Assembly: GCF_003245365.1 (NCBI RefSeq)
Contig: NZ_NBIU01000002.1
Coordinates: 1 to 64,000 of the forward strand
DNA length: 64,000 bases
From: Helicobacter valdiviensis
Lineage (GTDB): Bacteria > Campylobacterota > Campylobacteria > Campylobacterales > Helicobacteraceae
Reading direction: 5' to 3'
This document shows, piece by piece, positions 19,334 to 27,216 of the stretch (the first letter of the stretch is position 1; each line of letters opens with the position of its first letter). The position numbers and the translations under genes are program-made. The notes under the pieces were generated by a model. That model ran no database searches. It saw only the letters and a program-made list of their open reading frames with translations, and was not told the DNA's origin.

Positions 19334-20344
19334 TTATTCTTCAATTACGCAAATCTCTTTATTCTTGATGGCTATGATTGTGCGTATTCCTACAATTAAT
19401 ACAGCAAAAGTAGTAAGAATAATCCCAAAAATTCCAAAAAGAGAATAGAATAAACTATGTTGAATGCTATAAAGCTCCAAGGCACAAAGGCTAAAAGCAG
19501 CAAGAGGGAAGGTAAAAGCCCACCAAGAAAGCGCAAATTTTAACTTTGTAAAAATTCTTAGCATAACAAGCATTAAAAGAAAAAAGAAAATCCCAATACT
19601 AAAGCTAAATGAAGCAATAAGATAGAGGCTTTGCTCTTCTAAATAGGGTTTAAAAAGCATTAAAATATCTAAGCCAAAAATACTAGGTGGAGCGATGAAA
19701 ATAAAAAGAGTGGGTGTGAATTTTTGGGGTAAATTTTCTCCAAAGATAAGGCGAAAAAGAAGTGCAGCATTTAAAATAATCCAAAAAAAGCTTCCCATTC
19801 CTAAATAAAACATTAAAAATTCTAAGGGTATCAAAGGGCTAATGGTATTTAAATTTGCTCCTGCTAGAGGCACAATGAGATTTCCAACAATAGGAATAAA
19901 CCATGCTGGGCTTGCCATTTTTTGATCCATTGCATTAATAAACCAATATTGCACCACATAAAGACTAAAAAGAATTTGTAAAATTGCACCTATATAAAAA
20001 AGACTAAGAGAGATACTAGAAGCAAACATTTTTAAACCAAGCATTTGAATAATAAGAATAGATACTGAAACTGCCGCAAAAAAGTTAATTCTAACAGGGT
20101 GGGAGATTTCTTTTAAAAAAGCTTTGGGATAAAGAGAGATTTTAGCAATATAAAGCACTAAAACAAAAAGTAACAATGCAATGCTAAAAAATGTCAAAAG
20201 GTTAGCTAATGTATCTAAATTAGAGAGTTGAAAAACTTTTATGGCTTTGTGAGTAAGGAGGGATAGCCCACCAATCCCCATTACAGAGGCAAAAAACATA
20301 ATAGGAAATAAAGAAAGCCAAGGTTTTTTTGCTATCTCATTCAT
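19334..20344 (-). CDS. SLAC1/TDT family anion channel or transporter (TehA-like)
   Basis: A 336-residue integral membrane protein with about ten hydrophobic helices and almost no soluble part. It is similar in layout to the TehA/SLAC1/Mae1 family of anion channels and dicarboxylate exporters; the opening PWLSLFPIMFFASVMGIGGLSL is typical. The substrate is unknown: nitrite, nitrate, chloride, tellurite and malate are all known in the family. It lies between ctb and the NssR-like regulator. No NssR-type box is evident in front of it, so a link to nitrosative stress rests on position only. Confidence 0.78.
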   Translation of the reverse strand: MNEIAKKPWLSLFPIMFFASVMGIGGLSLLTHKAIKVFQLSNLDTLANLLTFFSIALLLFVLVLYIAKISLYPKAFLKEISHPVRINFFAAVSVSILIIQMLGLKMFASSISLSLFYIGAILQILFSLYVVQYWFINAMDQKMASPAWFIPIVGNLIVPLAGANLNTISPLIPLEFLMFYLGMGSFFWIILNAALLFRLIFGENLPQKFTPTLFIFIAPPSIFGLDILMLFKPYLEEQSLYLIASFSFSIGIFFFLLMLVMLRIFTKLKFALSWWAFTFPLAAFSLCALELYSIQHSLFYSLFGIFGIILTTFAVLIVGIRTIIAIKNKEICVIEE

Positions 20345-20412
20345 AAATTTTCCTTTAAAAGAGATTTTAAAAGGAAGTATAATGCACTTTAAAATAACTT
20401 AGCGTGATAAAA

Positions 20413-21006
20413 TCACTCTAATAGAGCAAGTAAAGCTTCTTTGTTTAGAATCTTGATTTTGCCTTTTTGGGTGCTAATATAGCCTTTACTTTTGAAATTT
20501 TTTAGAATGCGGGAAAGTGCTTCTTGTGAAGTATTGAGAGAAATTGCTATGGATTTTTGTGTAAGAGTTTCTAAAGAATTTTCTTTGTTTATAATAAAAC
20601 TTGCCAAGCGATTTTCAAGTTTTTGAGAATTTTTTATAATGATTTCTTCTAGAATTTTAATTTTATTAAAAAGGGAAGCAATCAAAAGGAGGTTAAAATT
20701 ATGATCGTTTTTTAAAAGAGTTTTAAATTCTTTTAATCCAAGCTCTACAATCTCACATTCGCTCACACATTCACAGCTAGCAGGGTAGGGAAGAGAAAGA
20801 AAAGTTGGCATTTCTGCTATGAGAGAAGGGGGAGAGAATTTGTGGAGTGTAATTTCTTTTTGTGTGTTTTTGTAAATTCTTAAATCGCCACTTATGAGGA
20901 TAAAGAGCTTTTTAGGAAGTTCGCCTTCAAAAAATACAATTTTCCCTTTGGAATAATGCTTTTTGCAACCTTTTTGGCATAAAATTTCTAAATAATTTGT
21001 TTGCAT
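20413..21006 (-). CDS. nssR: Crp/Fnr family regulator, NssR-like
   Basis: A 197-residue regulator with an N-terminal cyclic-nucleotide-type barrel (about 10-115), a dimer helix, and a C-terminal winged helix with recognition helix SQEALSRILKNF. It lacks the cysteine cluster of Fnr. Divergent from a cgb-type globin and near ctb, it matches NssR, which activates cgb and ctb under nitrosative stress in Campylobacter. The candidate boxes in front of both globin genes have the expected consensus. The name rests on context and domain, since Crp/Fnr proteins are hard to tell apart. Confidence 0.72.
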   Translation of the reverse strand: MQTNYLEILCQKGCKKHYSKGKIVFFEGELPKKLFILISGDLRIYKNTQKEITLHKFSPPSLIAEMPTFLSLPYPASCECVSECEIVELGLKEFKTLLKNDHNFNLLLIASLFNKIKILEEIIIKNSQKLENRLASFIINKENSLETLTQKSIAISLNTSQEALSRILKNFKSKGYISTQKGKIKILNKEALLALLE

Positions 21007-21017
21007 TTTTTATCTTT

Positions 21018-21031
21018 TTAACATAAATCAA
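21018..21031 (+). promoter_or_regulatory. NssR/Fnr-type operator in front of cgb
   Basis: TTAACATAAATCAA: the left half is a perfect NssR half-site and the right half matches the Fnr half-site ATCAA (eight of ten against TTAAC-N4-GTTAA). A TATAAA -10 at about 21053 places the centre near -41. The box also lies just upstream of the divergent regulator gene, allowing autoregulation. Confidence 0.55.
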
Positions 21032-21096
21032 TTTTTTTATTTTAGCATTTTTATAAAATTCTCGCCATAAAAATTTATTTTGAATAAGGAAAATTT

Positions 21097-21531
21097 ATGT
21101 TAGATAATCAAACAATAGAGATTATAAAAAGCACAGTTCCAGCTTTAAAAACTTATGGAGAAGACATTACAAAAGTCTTTTATAGAGAGTTATTTGGGCG
21201 TTATCCACAAGTGCAAGATATGTTTGATATGGAAAAACAAAAAAATGGCAAACAACCTAAAGCATTGGCATTAGCTGTATTAAATGCAGCAATGAATATT
21301 GAAAATTTGGAAAATATTAGGAAGTCTGTAGAAAAAATAGGCAAAACACATGTAGAACTTAATGTAAAAAAAGAGCATTATCCACTTGTAGGAGAATGTC
21401 TTTTGGTAGCCATTCAAGAAGTTTTAGGAGAGGCTGCTAGCCCAGAAGTTATAGAAGCGTGGGGGAAAGCTTATGGAGCGATTGCAGATTTTTATATTGC
21501 TATTGAGGAAAAGATGTATCAAGCACAATAG
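21097..21531 (+). CDS. cgb: Single-domain haemoglobin Cgb
   Basis: A 144-residue single-domain globin, the bacterial-haemoglobin type without a reductase domain, which detoxifies nitric oxide to nitrate in Campylobacter. Recognised by IIKSTVPALKTYGEDITKVFYRELF, the KQPKALALAVLNAAMNIENLE stretch and the proximal histidine in VKKEHYPLVGECLL. Sequence and length are close to C. jejuni Cgb. Divergent from the NssR-like gene, preceded by an NssR-type box and followed by a hairpin terminator, so it is likely monocistronic and inducible. Confidence 0.93.
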   Translation: MLDNQTIEIIKSTVPALKTYGEDITKVFYRELFGRYPQVQDMFDMEKQKNGKQPKALALAVLNAAMNIENLENIRKSVEKIGKTHVELNVKKEHYPLVGECLLVAIQEVLGEAASPEVIEAWGKAYGAIADFYIAIEEKMYQAQ

Positions 21532-21532
21532 C

Positions 21533-21561
21533 TTCCAAAAAGATTTAAAGTCTTTTTGGAA
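21533..21561 (+). terminator. Hairpin terminator after cgb
   Basis: A perfect 11-bp inverted repeat (TTCCAAAAAGA and its complement) with a 7-base loop, starting one base after the cgb stop. The right arm carries a T5 run; there is no long T tail after it. Confidence 0.6.
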
Positions 21562-21706
21562 AAATTTCTCCAAAAATATACAAAAAATTCCTATAGATTT
21601 TACATAAACTTATCTTTTTATTAAAGCAAATATCTAAAAGAGAGAGCTTAGCATATTAAAAAGTAATTATTTGTATAATAAGGTTAGTTTTATAAAAAGG
21701 ATAAGC

Positions 21707-22246
21707 ATGCAACAAATGATTTATTTAGCTGGTGGCTGTTTTTGGGGTATCCAAGGCTATTTTGATTTGTTGGCAGGCAGTTTAAGAACCAGAGTTGGCT
21801 ATGCAAATTCTAAAGTTTATGCACCTAATTATGAGATGGTTTGTTCAGGGGAAAGTGGAGCTGTAGAGGCACTAGAGCTTATTTATGATGCAGGGGTGTT
21901 ACCATTAGAAAAGATTTTAAAACATTTTTTTAAAATTATTGATCCATGTGCATTGAATTTTCAAGGAAATGATTATGGCACGCAATATAGAAGTGGAATT
22001 TATGTAAAAAATTCACAAGAATTACCTTTTATACAAGAGTATGTAAAAGCTTTACAGCAAAATTATAGCAGACCTATTGTTACTGAAATAAAAGAGCTTG
22101 AAAATTTCTTTGAAGCAGAGGAATACCATCAAAAATATCTTGCTAAAAATCCTTTAGGCTATTGCCACATTGATTTAACCAAAGCTTATCATGATGAAGA
22201 GATAAGCCCAGAATTTAGAGTGCGGGGGGGGGGGGTTAAAAATTAA
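21707..22246 (+). CDS. msrA: Peptide methionine sulfoxide reductase MsrA with G-tract-encoded tail
   Basis: A 179-residue MsrA that reduces methionine-S-sulfoxide in oxidised proteins. The catalytic cysteine is in GGCFWG (residues 10-15), followed by RTRVGYANSKVYAPNYE, DYGTQYRSGIY and the EEYHQKYLAKNP block. The ATG at 21707 has AAGGA seven bases upstream; a longer frame has no such site. No MsrB domain follows, unlike the H. pylori fusion. The last residues, RGGGVKN, are encoded by a run of 12 G, so the tail should vary with tract length while the catalytic domain is unaffected. Confidence 0.92.
   Translation: MQQMIYLAGGCFWGIQGYFDLLAGSLRTRVGYANSKVYAPNYEMVCSGESGAVEALELIYDAGVLPLEKILKHFFKIIDPCALNFQGNDYGTQYRSGIYVKNSQELPFIQEYVKALQQNYSRPIVTEIKELENFFEAEEYHQKYLAKNPLGYCHIDLTKAYHDEEISPEFRVRGGGVKN
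22224..22235 (+). repeat. Homopolymeric G tract (12 G) at the msrA 3' end
   Basis: Twelve consecutive G residues in the last codons of msrA, ending exactly at the stop codon of the convergent yhcH-like gene. With 12 G the msrA product ends RGGGVKN. With 11 it would read on to RGGGLKIKFYKLPRHF, and with 13 it would stop after four or five glycine codons. Such tracts slip in Helicobacter and Campylobacter. Confidence 0.95.
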
Positions 22247-22745
22247 GTTTTACAAGCTCCCTAGGCACTTTTAAAACTACTTTTTTTACAAGCTCACTTT
22301 CCTTGATTTGGATACCGCCTGCATGGACATCGCTTTCTTCAAAAACTGCTAAATTTCCTCTAAAAAGCAAGAGAGTGGAACAATAAGGTGTAGGATAATA
22401 TTCTTGTAAATCTTTTTGGGGATTATAAGGAGTTTTGATTTTGCAAAGTTCCTTAGGAGCTACAAAAAAAGCTTCCCTACCTTCGCAAACCATTTGAAAA
22501 TCTACCATTTCTTGATGGCTTTCATAGAAGGCTTTTTGTGGTTCCTTGGTAAAATAGCATTGTGGAATAGCTTTAATACCAAAACCTATTTCTTCTTCGT
22601 AGTTTTGGTTAGCTTCTAGTTTGGAGAGTTTCATAAAACGCTCACTCTCTTCATCTAACAGCTCATAAAGATAATAAAATACCGCCTTTAAAGCTTCACT
22701 TTTTTGAAATTTTTTCCCAATTTCTTCTAAGTATCCTAAAAACAT
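22236..22745 (-). CDS. YhcH/YjgK/YiaL (EbgC-like) family protein
   Basis: A 169-residue cupin-like protein of the YhcH/YjgK/YiaL family, whose members act as sugar anomerases in sialic acid or gulonate use or are the beta subunit of evolved beta-galactosidase. Typical signatures are SHQEMVDFQMVCEGREAFFV and YNPQKDLQEYYPTP, with the metal-binding His and Glu, and a late DVHAGG. No sugar catabolic gene is nearby. It is the last gene of the tatA-argS-fabD-mtnN-sixA operon and ends against the G tract of msrA. Confidence 0.82.
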   Translation of the reverse strand: MFLGYLEEIGKKFQKSEALKAVFYYLYELLDEESERFMKLSKLEANQNYEEEIGFGIKAIPQCYFTKEPQKAFYESHQEMVDFQMVCEGREAFFVAPKELCKIKTPYNPQKDLQEYYPTPYCSTLLLFRGNLAVFEESDVHAGGIQIKESELVKKVVLKVPRELVKLNF

Positions 22746-22755
22746 TCAAAAATTC

Positions 22756-23220
22756 CTAAAAATTTCTTAAGCCTGTAAGTAGCCACTGATCTTCGTTTTC
22801 TCTTTTAAGTTCTACAATGCAGCCTTTGCCAACTTTCAATCTTAAATTGCTATTTGCACAAATATAGCTTACAAAATCACTAATAGAGGGTTCATGTCCT
22901 ACTACTACTAGAGTTTGCCAATCTTCTTCAATCTCATCTTTATGTTTTAAATAACCCTCTAGCCCAACTTCAGGATTGAGATGTGGGCTTAAAAAGAAAG
23001 TGCTTTCTTCTTGTAATTTAGCAATGTATTTTGCAGTATCACATGCCCTTAATGCCAAAGAAGATATGATAGCATCTACTTTTGGATATTTTTTGCGAAT
23101 GTATTTGGCTATTTTTTTGGCTTGTTTTTCACCTTTTTTTGTTAGAGGACGCTTTAAGTCATCCTCTAAATATTTTTCTCTATCTTCTGCTTGTGCATGT
23201 CTTACTAAAATAAGTTTCAT
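22756..23220 (-). CDS. sixA: Phosphohistidine phosphatase SixA-like
   Basis: A 154-residue histidine phosphatase. The phospho-accepting RHA motif is at residues 7-9 (LVRHAQAE), and the second catalytic histidine is in VVVGHEPSIS near residue 110. It has the KRPLTKKGEKQAKKIA block of SixA, which in E. coli removes phosphate from histidine phosphotransfer domains. Small single-domain length fits SixA rather than phosphoglycerate mutase. The partner in this organism is unknown. It lies 14 bases downstream of mtnN in the same operon. Confidence 0.85.
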   Translation of the reverse strand: MKLILVRHAQAEDREKYLEDDLKRPLTKKGEKQAKKIAKYIRKKYPKVDAIISSLALRACDTAKYIAKLQEESTFFLSPHLNPEVGLEGYLKHKDEIEEDWQTLVVVGHEPSISDFVSYICANSNLRLKVGKGCIVELKRENEDQWLLTGLRNF

Positions 23221-23234
23221 AACCCCCTCCTTTT

Positions 23235-23921
23235 TTAAATTTTTTTAATGATATTGATGACAAGATTAGCACTTTGTTTTGCAGAGTGTTCTAAAAACTC
23301 TTCATAGCTAATGAGTGCTTCATCTCCTGCATTATCAGAGATTGCACGGATAATACATAAAGGCACATTTAAATTAGCACAAACTACAGCAACACTTGCA
23401 CCCTCCATTTCAATAGCATCTGCATTAAATTCTTTTTTGATCCAATCTTTTCTTTCTTTATTGTTAATGAATTGATCTCCAGTTGCAATCACACCTTCAT
23501 ATAAGGGAATTTCTTGCTCTTTTGCAACGATTTTGGCAATATTATTTAAAGAAATATCTGTAGGGATAAAAACACTGCTTCCAGAAATAAATCCATAAGG
23601 ATGTCCAAAAGCGGTAATATCTACATCATGTTGGCATAATTGTGTTCCAAGCACTAAAGAGCCTACTTTATAATTTGGATTTACCCCGCCTGCTACGCCA
23701 TTAAAGATGATTTTTTCACATCCAAAATGTAAAGCCATACAAGAAGCCGTAAGGCTTGAGAAAACTTTTCCAATGCGACTACAAGCAATAATAAGGGTTT
23801 TATTTTCTAGCTCCACTTTATAAAAAGTATTGCCTCCAAAAGGGATTGTTGTATAGCTTTTATAATGCTCTAAAAGAGGTGCAATTTCCTCTTGCATAGC
23901 TCCCATAATACCAATTGTCAT
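23235..23921 (-). CDS. mtnN: 5'-methylthioadenosine/S-adenosylhomocysteine nucleosidase (MTAN)
   Basis: A 228-residue nucleoside hydrolase that cleaves methylthioadenosine, S-adenosylhomocysteine and, in epsilonproteobacteria, 6-amino-6-deoxyfutalosine. It therefore also serves the menaquinone pathway together with MqnC encoded elsewhere in this window. Motifs: MGAMQEEIAPL, NGVAGGVNP, the EMEGASVAVVC block with the catalytic-site glutamates, and the catalytic aspartate in RAISDNAGDEA. Its ATG overlaps the fabD stop by one base, and the fabD-pfs pairing is also found in H. pylori. Confidence 0.95.
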   Translation of the reverse strand: MTIGIMGAMQEEIAPLLEHYKSYTTIPFGGNTFYKVELENKTLIIACSRIGKVFSSLTASCMALHFGCEKIIFNGVAGGVNPNYKVGSLVLGTQLCQHDVDITAFGHPYGFISGSSVFIPTDISLNNIAKIVAKEQEIPLYEGVIATGDQFINNKERKDWIKKEFNADAIEMEGASVAVVCANLNVPLCIIRAISDNAGDEALISYEEFLEHSAKQSANLVINIIKKI

Positions 23922-24844
23922 TAAAAATCCTTTTGTAAAAATTCTTGTATTTCCTCATAAGTCTGCAAAGAAAGGGTTTCTTTTTGGCTAAGGCGTTTGT
24001 TTAGTCCTTTTAACACATTGCCACCACATTCAATAAAATGCGAAATTTCTCCATCATTTGCACGGATAGATTGTTTATAAAGCACAGGATTTGTAAGTTG
24101 TTTAGAGAGAAGCTCTAAAGCTTCGCTTTTTCTTTCATAGGGTTTTGCACTCACATTAGAAATTACAGGGAAGATAAATTCATCCTTTAGCATTTGAGAA
24201 AGTAGAATGTGAAAATCTTCGCACATATTTTCCAAAATTGGACAATGGCTTGCCACAGACATAGGCAACATTAAAGCTCTCTTAGCACCCAGTCCTTTAA
24301 GCTCTACTTCTAAGATTTCTAAGTCTTCTTTGCTGCCTCCTAAAACCATTTGCCCATCACCATTATAGTTAGCGCACCATACTTTTAAGCCCATACTGCG
24401 TTTTTTATCACAAAATTCTTCTAGCACAGAATCTTCTAAGCCTAACACCACCATCATTCCAGCTTCTTGATTTTTACAGGTTTCTTCCATTAGGATACCT
24501 CTTTTATTAACAAGTAAGATGGCCTCATCAAAGGAGATTGCATTTGCAGCACATAAAGCGCTAAATTCTCCTAAAGAATGTCCTAATGAAAATTTTACCT
24601 TCCCTATAATTTTAGGAATGATTAAAGAATATACCGCATAGCTTACAAGCAAAATCGCAGGTTGCGTGTATTGTGTTAAGTTTAATTTGGGATTTTCACT
24701 AAAACAAAGCTTTGTCATATCTTCTTTTAAAAGATCGCTAGTTTTTTCAAATAATTCTTTAACTTCTTTACTATTATCATATAAATCTTTTCCCATACCA
24801 ATACTTTGGCTACCTTGACCGGGGAAAATTACTGCAAAACTCAT
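23921..24844 (-). CDS. fabD: Malonyl-CoA:ACP transacylase
   Basis: A 307-residue FabD that loads malonyl groups onto acyl carrier protein for fatty acid synthesis. It begins with FPGQGSQSIGMG. The catalytic serine is S90 in the GHSLGEF nucleophile elbow and the catalytic histidine is in VASHCPIL near residue 200. Length is normal. Translationally coupled to mtnN downstream and 15 bases from argS upstream. Confidence 0.95.
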   Translation of the reverse strand: MSFAVIFPGQGSQSIGMGKDLYDNSKEVKELFEKTSDLLKEDMTKLCFSENPKLNLTQYTQPAILLVSYAVYSLIIPKIIGKVKFSLGHSLGEFSALCAANAISFDEAILLVNKRGILMEETCKNQEAGMMVVLGLEDSVLEEFCDKKRSMGLKVWCANYNGDGQMVLGGSKEDLEILEVELKGLGAKRALMLPMSVASHCPILENMCEDFHILLSQMLKDEFIFPVISNVSAKPYERKSEALELLSKQLTNPVLYKQSIRANDGEISHFIECGGNVLKGLNKRLSQKETLSLQTYEEIQEFLQKDF

Positions 24845-24859
24845 AAATCTCCTTCTTTT

Positions 24860-26437
24860 TTACATACTTTTTTTGGCACTTACACCTAGAAGTTCTAGCC
24901 CTAAATGGATAGAATGTGCAACTACTAAAAGTGCTTTTAAAATTTGTTTTTCATTGCGTGAATTTAAGATTTTTTCTTCATTATAGAAATGGTGGAATTC
25001 TCCTGCAAGATTGCGTAAAAACTCTACAACTTTTTGAGGGGAGCGAGAAGCAAAGGAATCTTCTAATACCTTTTCTAATCCTAAAGCTAGAACAAGTAAA
25101 TCTCTTAAATTTTCTTTCATCTCTTTTAATGGAGTGCTTAAAATCTCTTCTTTGCTAAAAGAGGTTTTGGATAAGAGAGTGTGGATTCTAGCGTGGGCGT
25201 AATTGATGTAATATACAGGATTGCTAGAATCTTGTTTCTTTAAATCTTCAACATCAAATTCTAAATGTGTGTCTGCTTTTTTGCTTAGAAAAATAAGACG
25301 CAAGGCATCTGCACCCACATCATCCACTACATCTTTCATAAGAATAAAATTCCCCGCTCTTTTGCTCATTTTGTAAGCTTCACCACCTTTAAGCAAAGCT
25401 ACCATTTGTGAGAGTAAAATCTCTAGTTTTTTGCTATCAAAGCCTAAAAATTCTAAAGCCGCTTTTACTCTAGCGATATATCCATGGTGATCTGCACCCC
25501 AAATATTAATATAATAGTCAAAATTTCGCTGAAATTTGTGGTTGTGATAGATAATATCTCCTGCTAAATAAGTGGGTTCTCCATTTTCTCTTACAATTAC
25601 CCTATCTTTTTCATCGCCAAATTCACTGGATTTTATCCATAATTTACCTTCATTTTCATAAGTTCCACCACCCTTTTTTAATGCTTCATAGGTAGATTCC
25701 CAAGAAGAATAAAGCTCTTTTTCGCTTACATAAGAATCAAAAGTAATTCCTACTTGTGCAAGATTGTTTTGGATTTCTAGAAGCATTTTATTTTTGCCAA
25801 AAATGCTTAATTTTTCTATATTTTCATTGGAAGCAAAGCAATCTTTTCCTAGTTCTTCATAAGCCACTTTAGCAAGATCAAAAATATATTCTCCTTGATA
25901 ACAATCTTGAGGTAAGTTTTTATCTTCATTAAAATACAGATGGCGTCCTGCATAATAAATAGATTTGCCTAGATTGGAAATTTGCACTCCCGCATCGTTA
26001 ATATAATATTCTGTGGAGATTTCATAACCTAGATATTTTCCAATCCTTGCGATACTATCACCTAAAATTGCACCTCTAGCATGTCCAATATGTAAAGGAC
26101 CAGTTGGATTAGCACTGACATACTCTAATAAGATTTTGCCTTTATGGGAGGAACTTTTTGTTTTTGCTTCCAAAAAATCTTTAGAACATTTTTCTAAAAA
26201 TTCATCTTGAATGAAAAAATTGACATACCCACCCACAACATTAATATTCGTAATTTCTGTAAGACTTTCTAGTTGAATTGCAAAATCTTTTGCAATCTCT
26301 TGGGGAGATTTTTTGAGTGCTTTTGCAAAAGTGAAAGTTGGTAATGCAAAATGCCCAAATTTTTTATCTTTTGGGCGTTCTAAAATACATTCAAAACCTA
26401 AGGTTTTGTTTAGTAAATCCTTGATAGCTTGATACAT
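24860..26437 (-). CDS. argS: Arginine-tRNA ligase
   Basis: A 525-residue class I aminoacyl-tRNA synthetase. It has the N-terminal Add-1 domain (about 1-75), the HIGH signature as HIGHARG near residue 117, the KMSKS-like YKMSKRAGNF near 355, and a C-terminal anticodon-binding DALR domain beginning VYYINYAHARIHTLL. Somewhat shorter than E. coli ArgS (577), as in other epsilonproteobacteria. It starts three bases after tatA, a gene order conserved in H. pylori. Confidence 0.96.
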   Translation of the reverse strand: MYQAIKDLLNKTLGFECILERPKDKKFGHFALPTFTFAKALKKSPQEIAKDFAIQLESLTEITNINVVGGYVNFFIQDEFLEKCSKDFLEAKTKSSSHKGKILLEYVSANPTGPLHIGHARGAILGDSIARIGKYLGYEISTEYYINDAGVQISNLGKSIYYAGRHLYFNEDKNLPQDCYQGEYIFDLAKVAYEELGKDCFASNENIEKLSIFGKNKMLLEIQNNLAQVGITFDSYVSEKELYSSWESTYEALKKGGGTYENEGKLWIKSSEFGDEKDRVIVRENGEPTYLAGDIIYHNHKFQRNFDYYINIWGADHHGYIARVKAALEFLGFDSKKLEILLSQMVALLKGGEAYKMSKRAGNFILMKDVVDDVGADALRLIFLSKKADTHLEFDVEDLKKQDSSNPVYYINYAHARIHTLLSKTSFSKEEILSTPLKEMKENLRDLLVLALGLEKVLEDSFASRSPQKVVEFLRNLAGEFHHFYNEEKILNSRNEKQILKALLVVAHSIHLGLELLGVSAKKSM

Positions 26438-26440
26438 TGA

Positions 26441-26665
26441 TTAAACTTTTGTGGTTGTATTTGTAGTATCTTGTGCGGTTGTTTCTTTTTTGTCTTGTTC
26501 AATTTTAGTGTTGCTTGCACTTGCTTCTTCTTCATCTTCTTTGATGGCTTTTTTGAAGTTTTTAATTCCAGAGCCCAAGCCTTTGGCTAAATCAGGTATT
26601 TTTTTAGCTCCAAAAAGAACTACAATAATGAGTAAAACGATTAATAATTGTTGCACACTTGGCAT
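26441..26665 (-). CDS. tatA: Twin-arginine translocase subunit TatA
   Basis: A 74-residue TatA/E protein: one N-terminal membrane helix (about 6-20), the FG hinge ([17 protein letters not shown]), an amphipathic helix and an acidic, Thr-rich tail. It oligomerises to pass folded proteins across the inner membrane. A Tat substrate is encoded in this same window (the sulfide:quinone reductase-like protein at 54768). First gene of the tatA-argS-fabD-mtnN-sixA-yhcH run. tatB and tatC are not nearby. Confidence 0.93.
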   Translation of the reverse strand: MPSVQQLLIVLLIIVVLFGAKKIPDLAKGLGSGIKNFKKAIKEDEEEASASNTKIEQDKKETTAQDTTNTTTKV

Positions 26666-26874
26666 CTTAAATCCTTAAAAAAATAATAAAAGTTGTTTAT
26701 TATAACATAAATCGCTGATAATTTTCATAGACCTTGCTTTGCTTTATAAATAATATGCAAAATTATGTGCAAAATAAGTAAATTTACAATAAAAAATGTC
26801 TTTTTAAAATAAATTATGATTTATTTAAGTTTGACTTAGTTATCATTAATTAAAATTTATGGGAGGTAAATTTT

Positions 26875-27216
26875 ATGGAAATTTTTCATTGGAGTGAGGC
26901 GGATTTTACGCATAAAGAAGTGTGTATCCGCCCTATGTTGCAAAATAATTCTACTAGGGAGCTTCAAATTACAATTCCTAAAGAAGCTGTTTTAAAAGAA
27001 CATCAAGCGCCTTATGAATTTAGTATTCAAGTATTAAGTGGGGAAATTTGGTTTGCTATTGATGAGAAAAAAGAGATTTTAAAACCATTAGATATGGTGT
27101 GTTTAGAAGCCTATCGCACACATTCAGTAGGTGCGATAGAAGATTCTATTGTAAGGGTTAGTCTTTCACAAAATGATACTCTAAGTAGAATTTATTCTAT
27201 CATATCTCAAGGTTAG
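26875..27216 (+). CDS. Small cupin-domain protein
   Basis: A 113-residue protein with a single cupin barrel: [22 protein letters not shown] gives a partial first cupin motif and [28 protein letters not shown] the second. The metal-binding set is incomplete (first motif has one His, second has one His), so metal binding is uncertain. It begins [10 protein letters not shown] and has a good GGGAGG ribosome site. Its end overlaps the convergent actP gene by four bases. Function unknown; possibly a small-molecule or stress sensor. Confidence 0.72.
   Translation: MEIFHWSEADFTHKEVCIRPMLQNNSTRELQITIPKEAVLKEHQAPYEFSIQVLSGEIWFAIDEKKEILKPLDMVCLEAYRTHSVGAIEDSIVRVSLSQNDTLSRIYSIISQG

Noticed and set aside
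20345-20412. Possible NssR box before the SLAC1-type channel gene
   Set aside because: The best stretch lacks both TTAAC and GTTAA half-sites; co-regulation is not supported by sequence.
21671-21706. N-terminal extension of MsrA
   Set aside because: The ATG at 21707 has the ribosome site and places the catalytic motif at the usual distance from the start.
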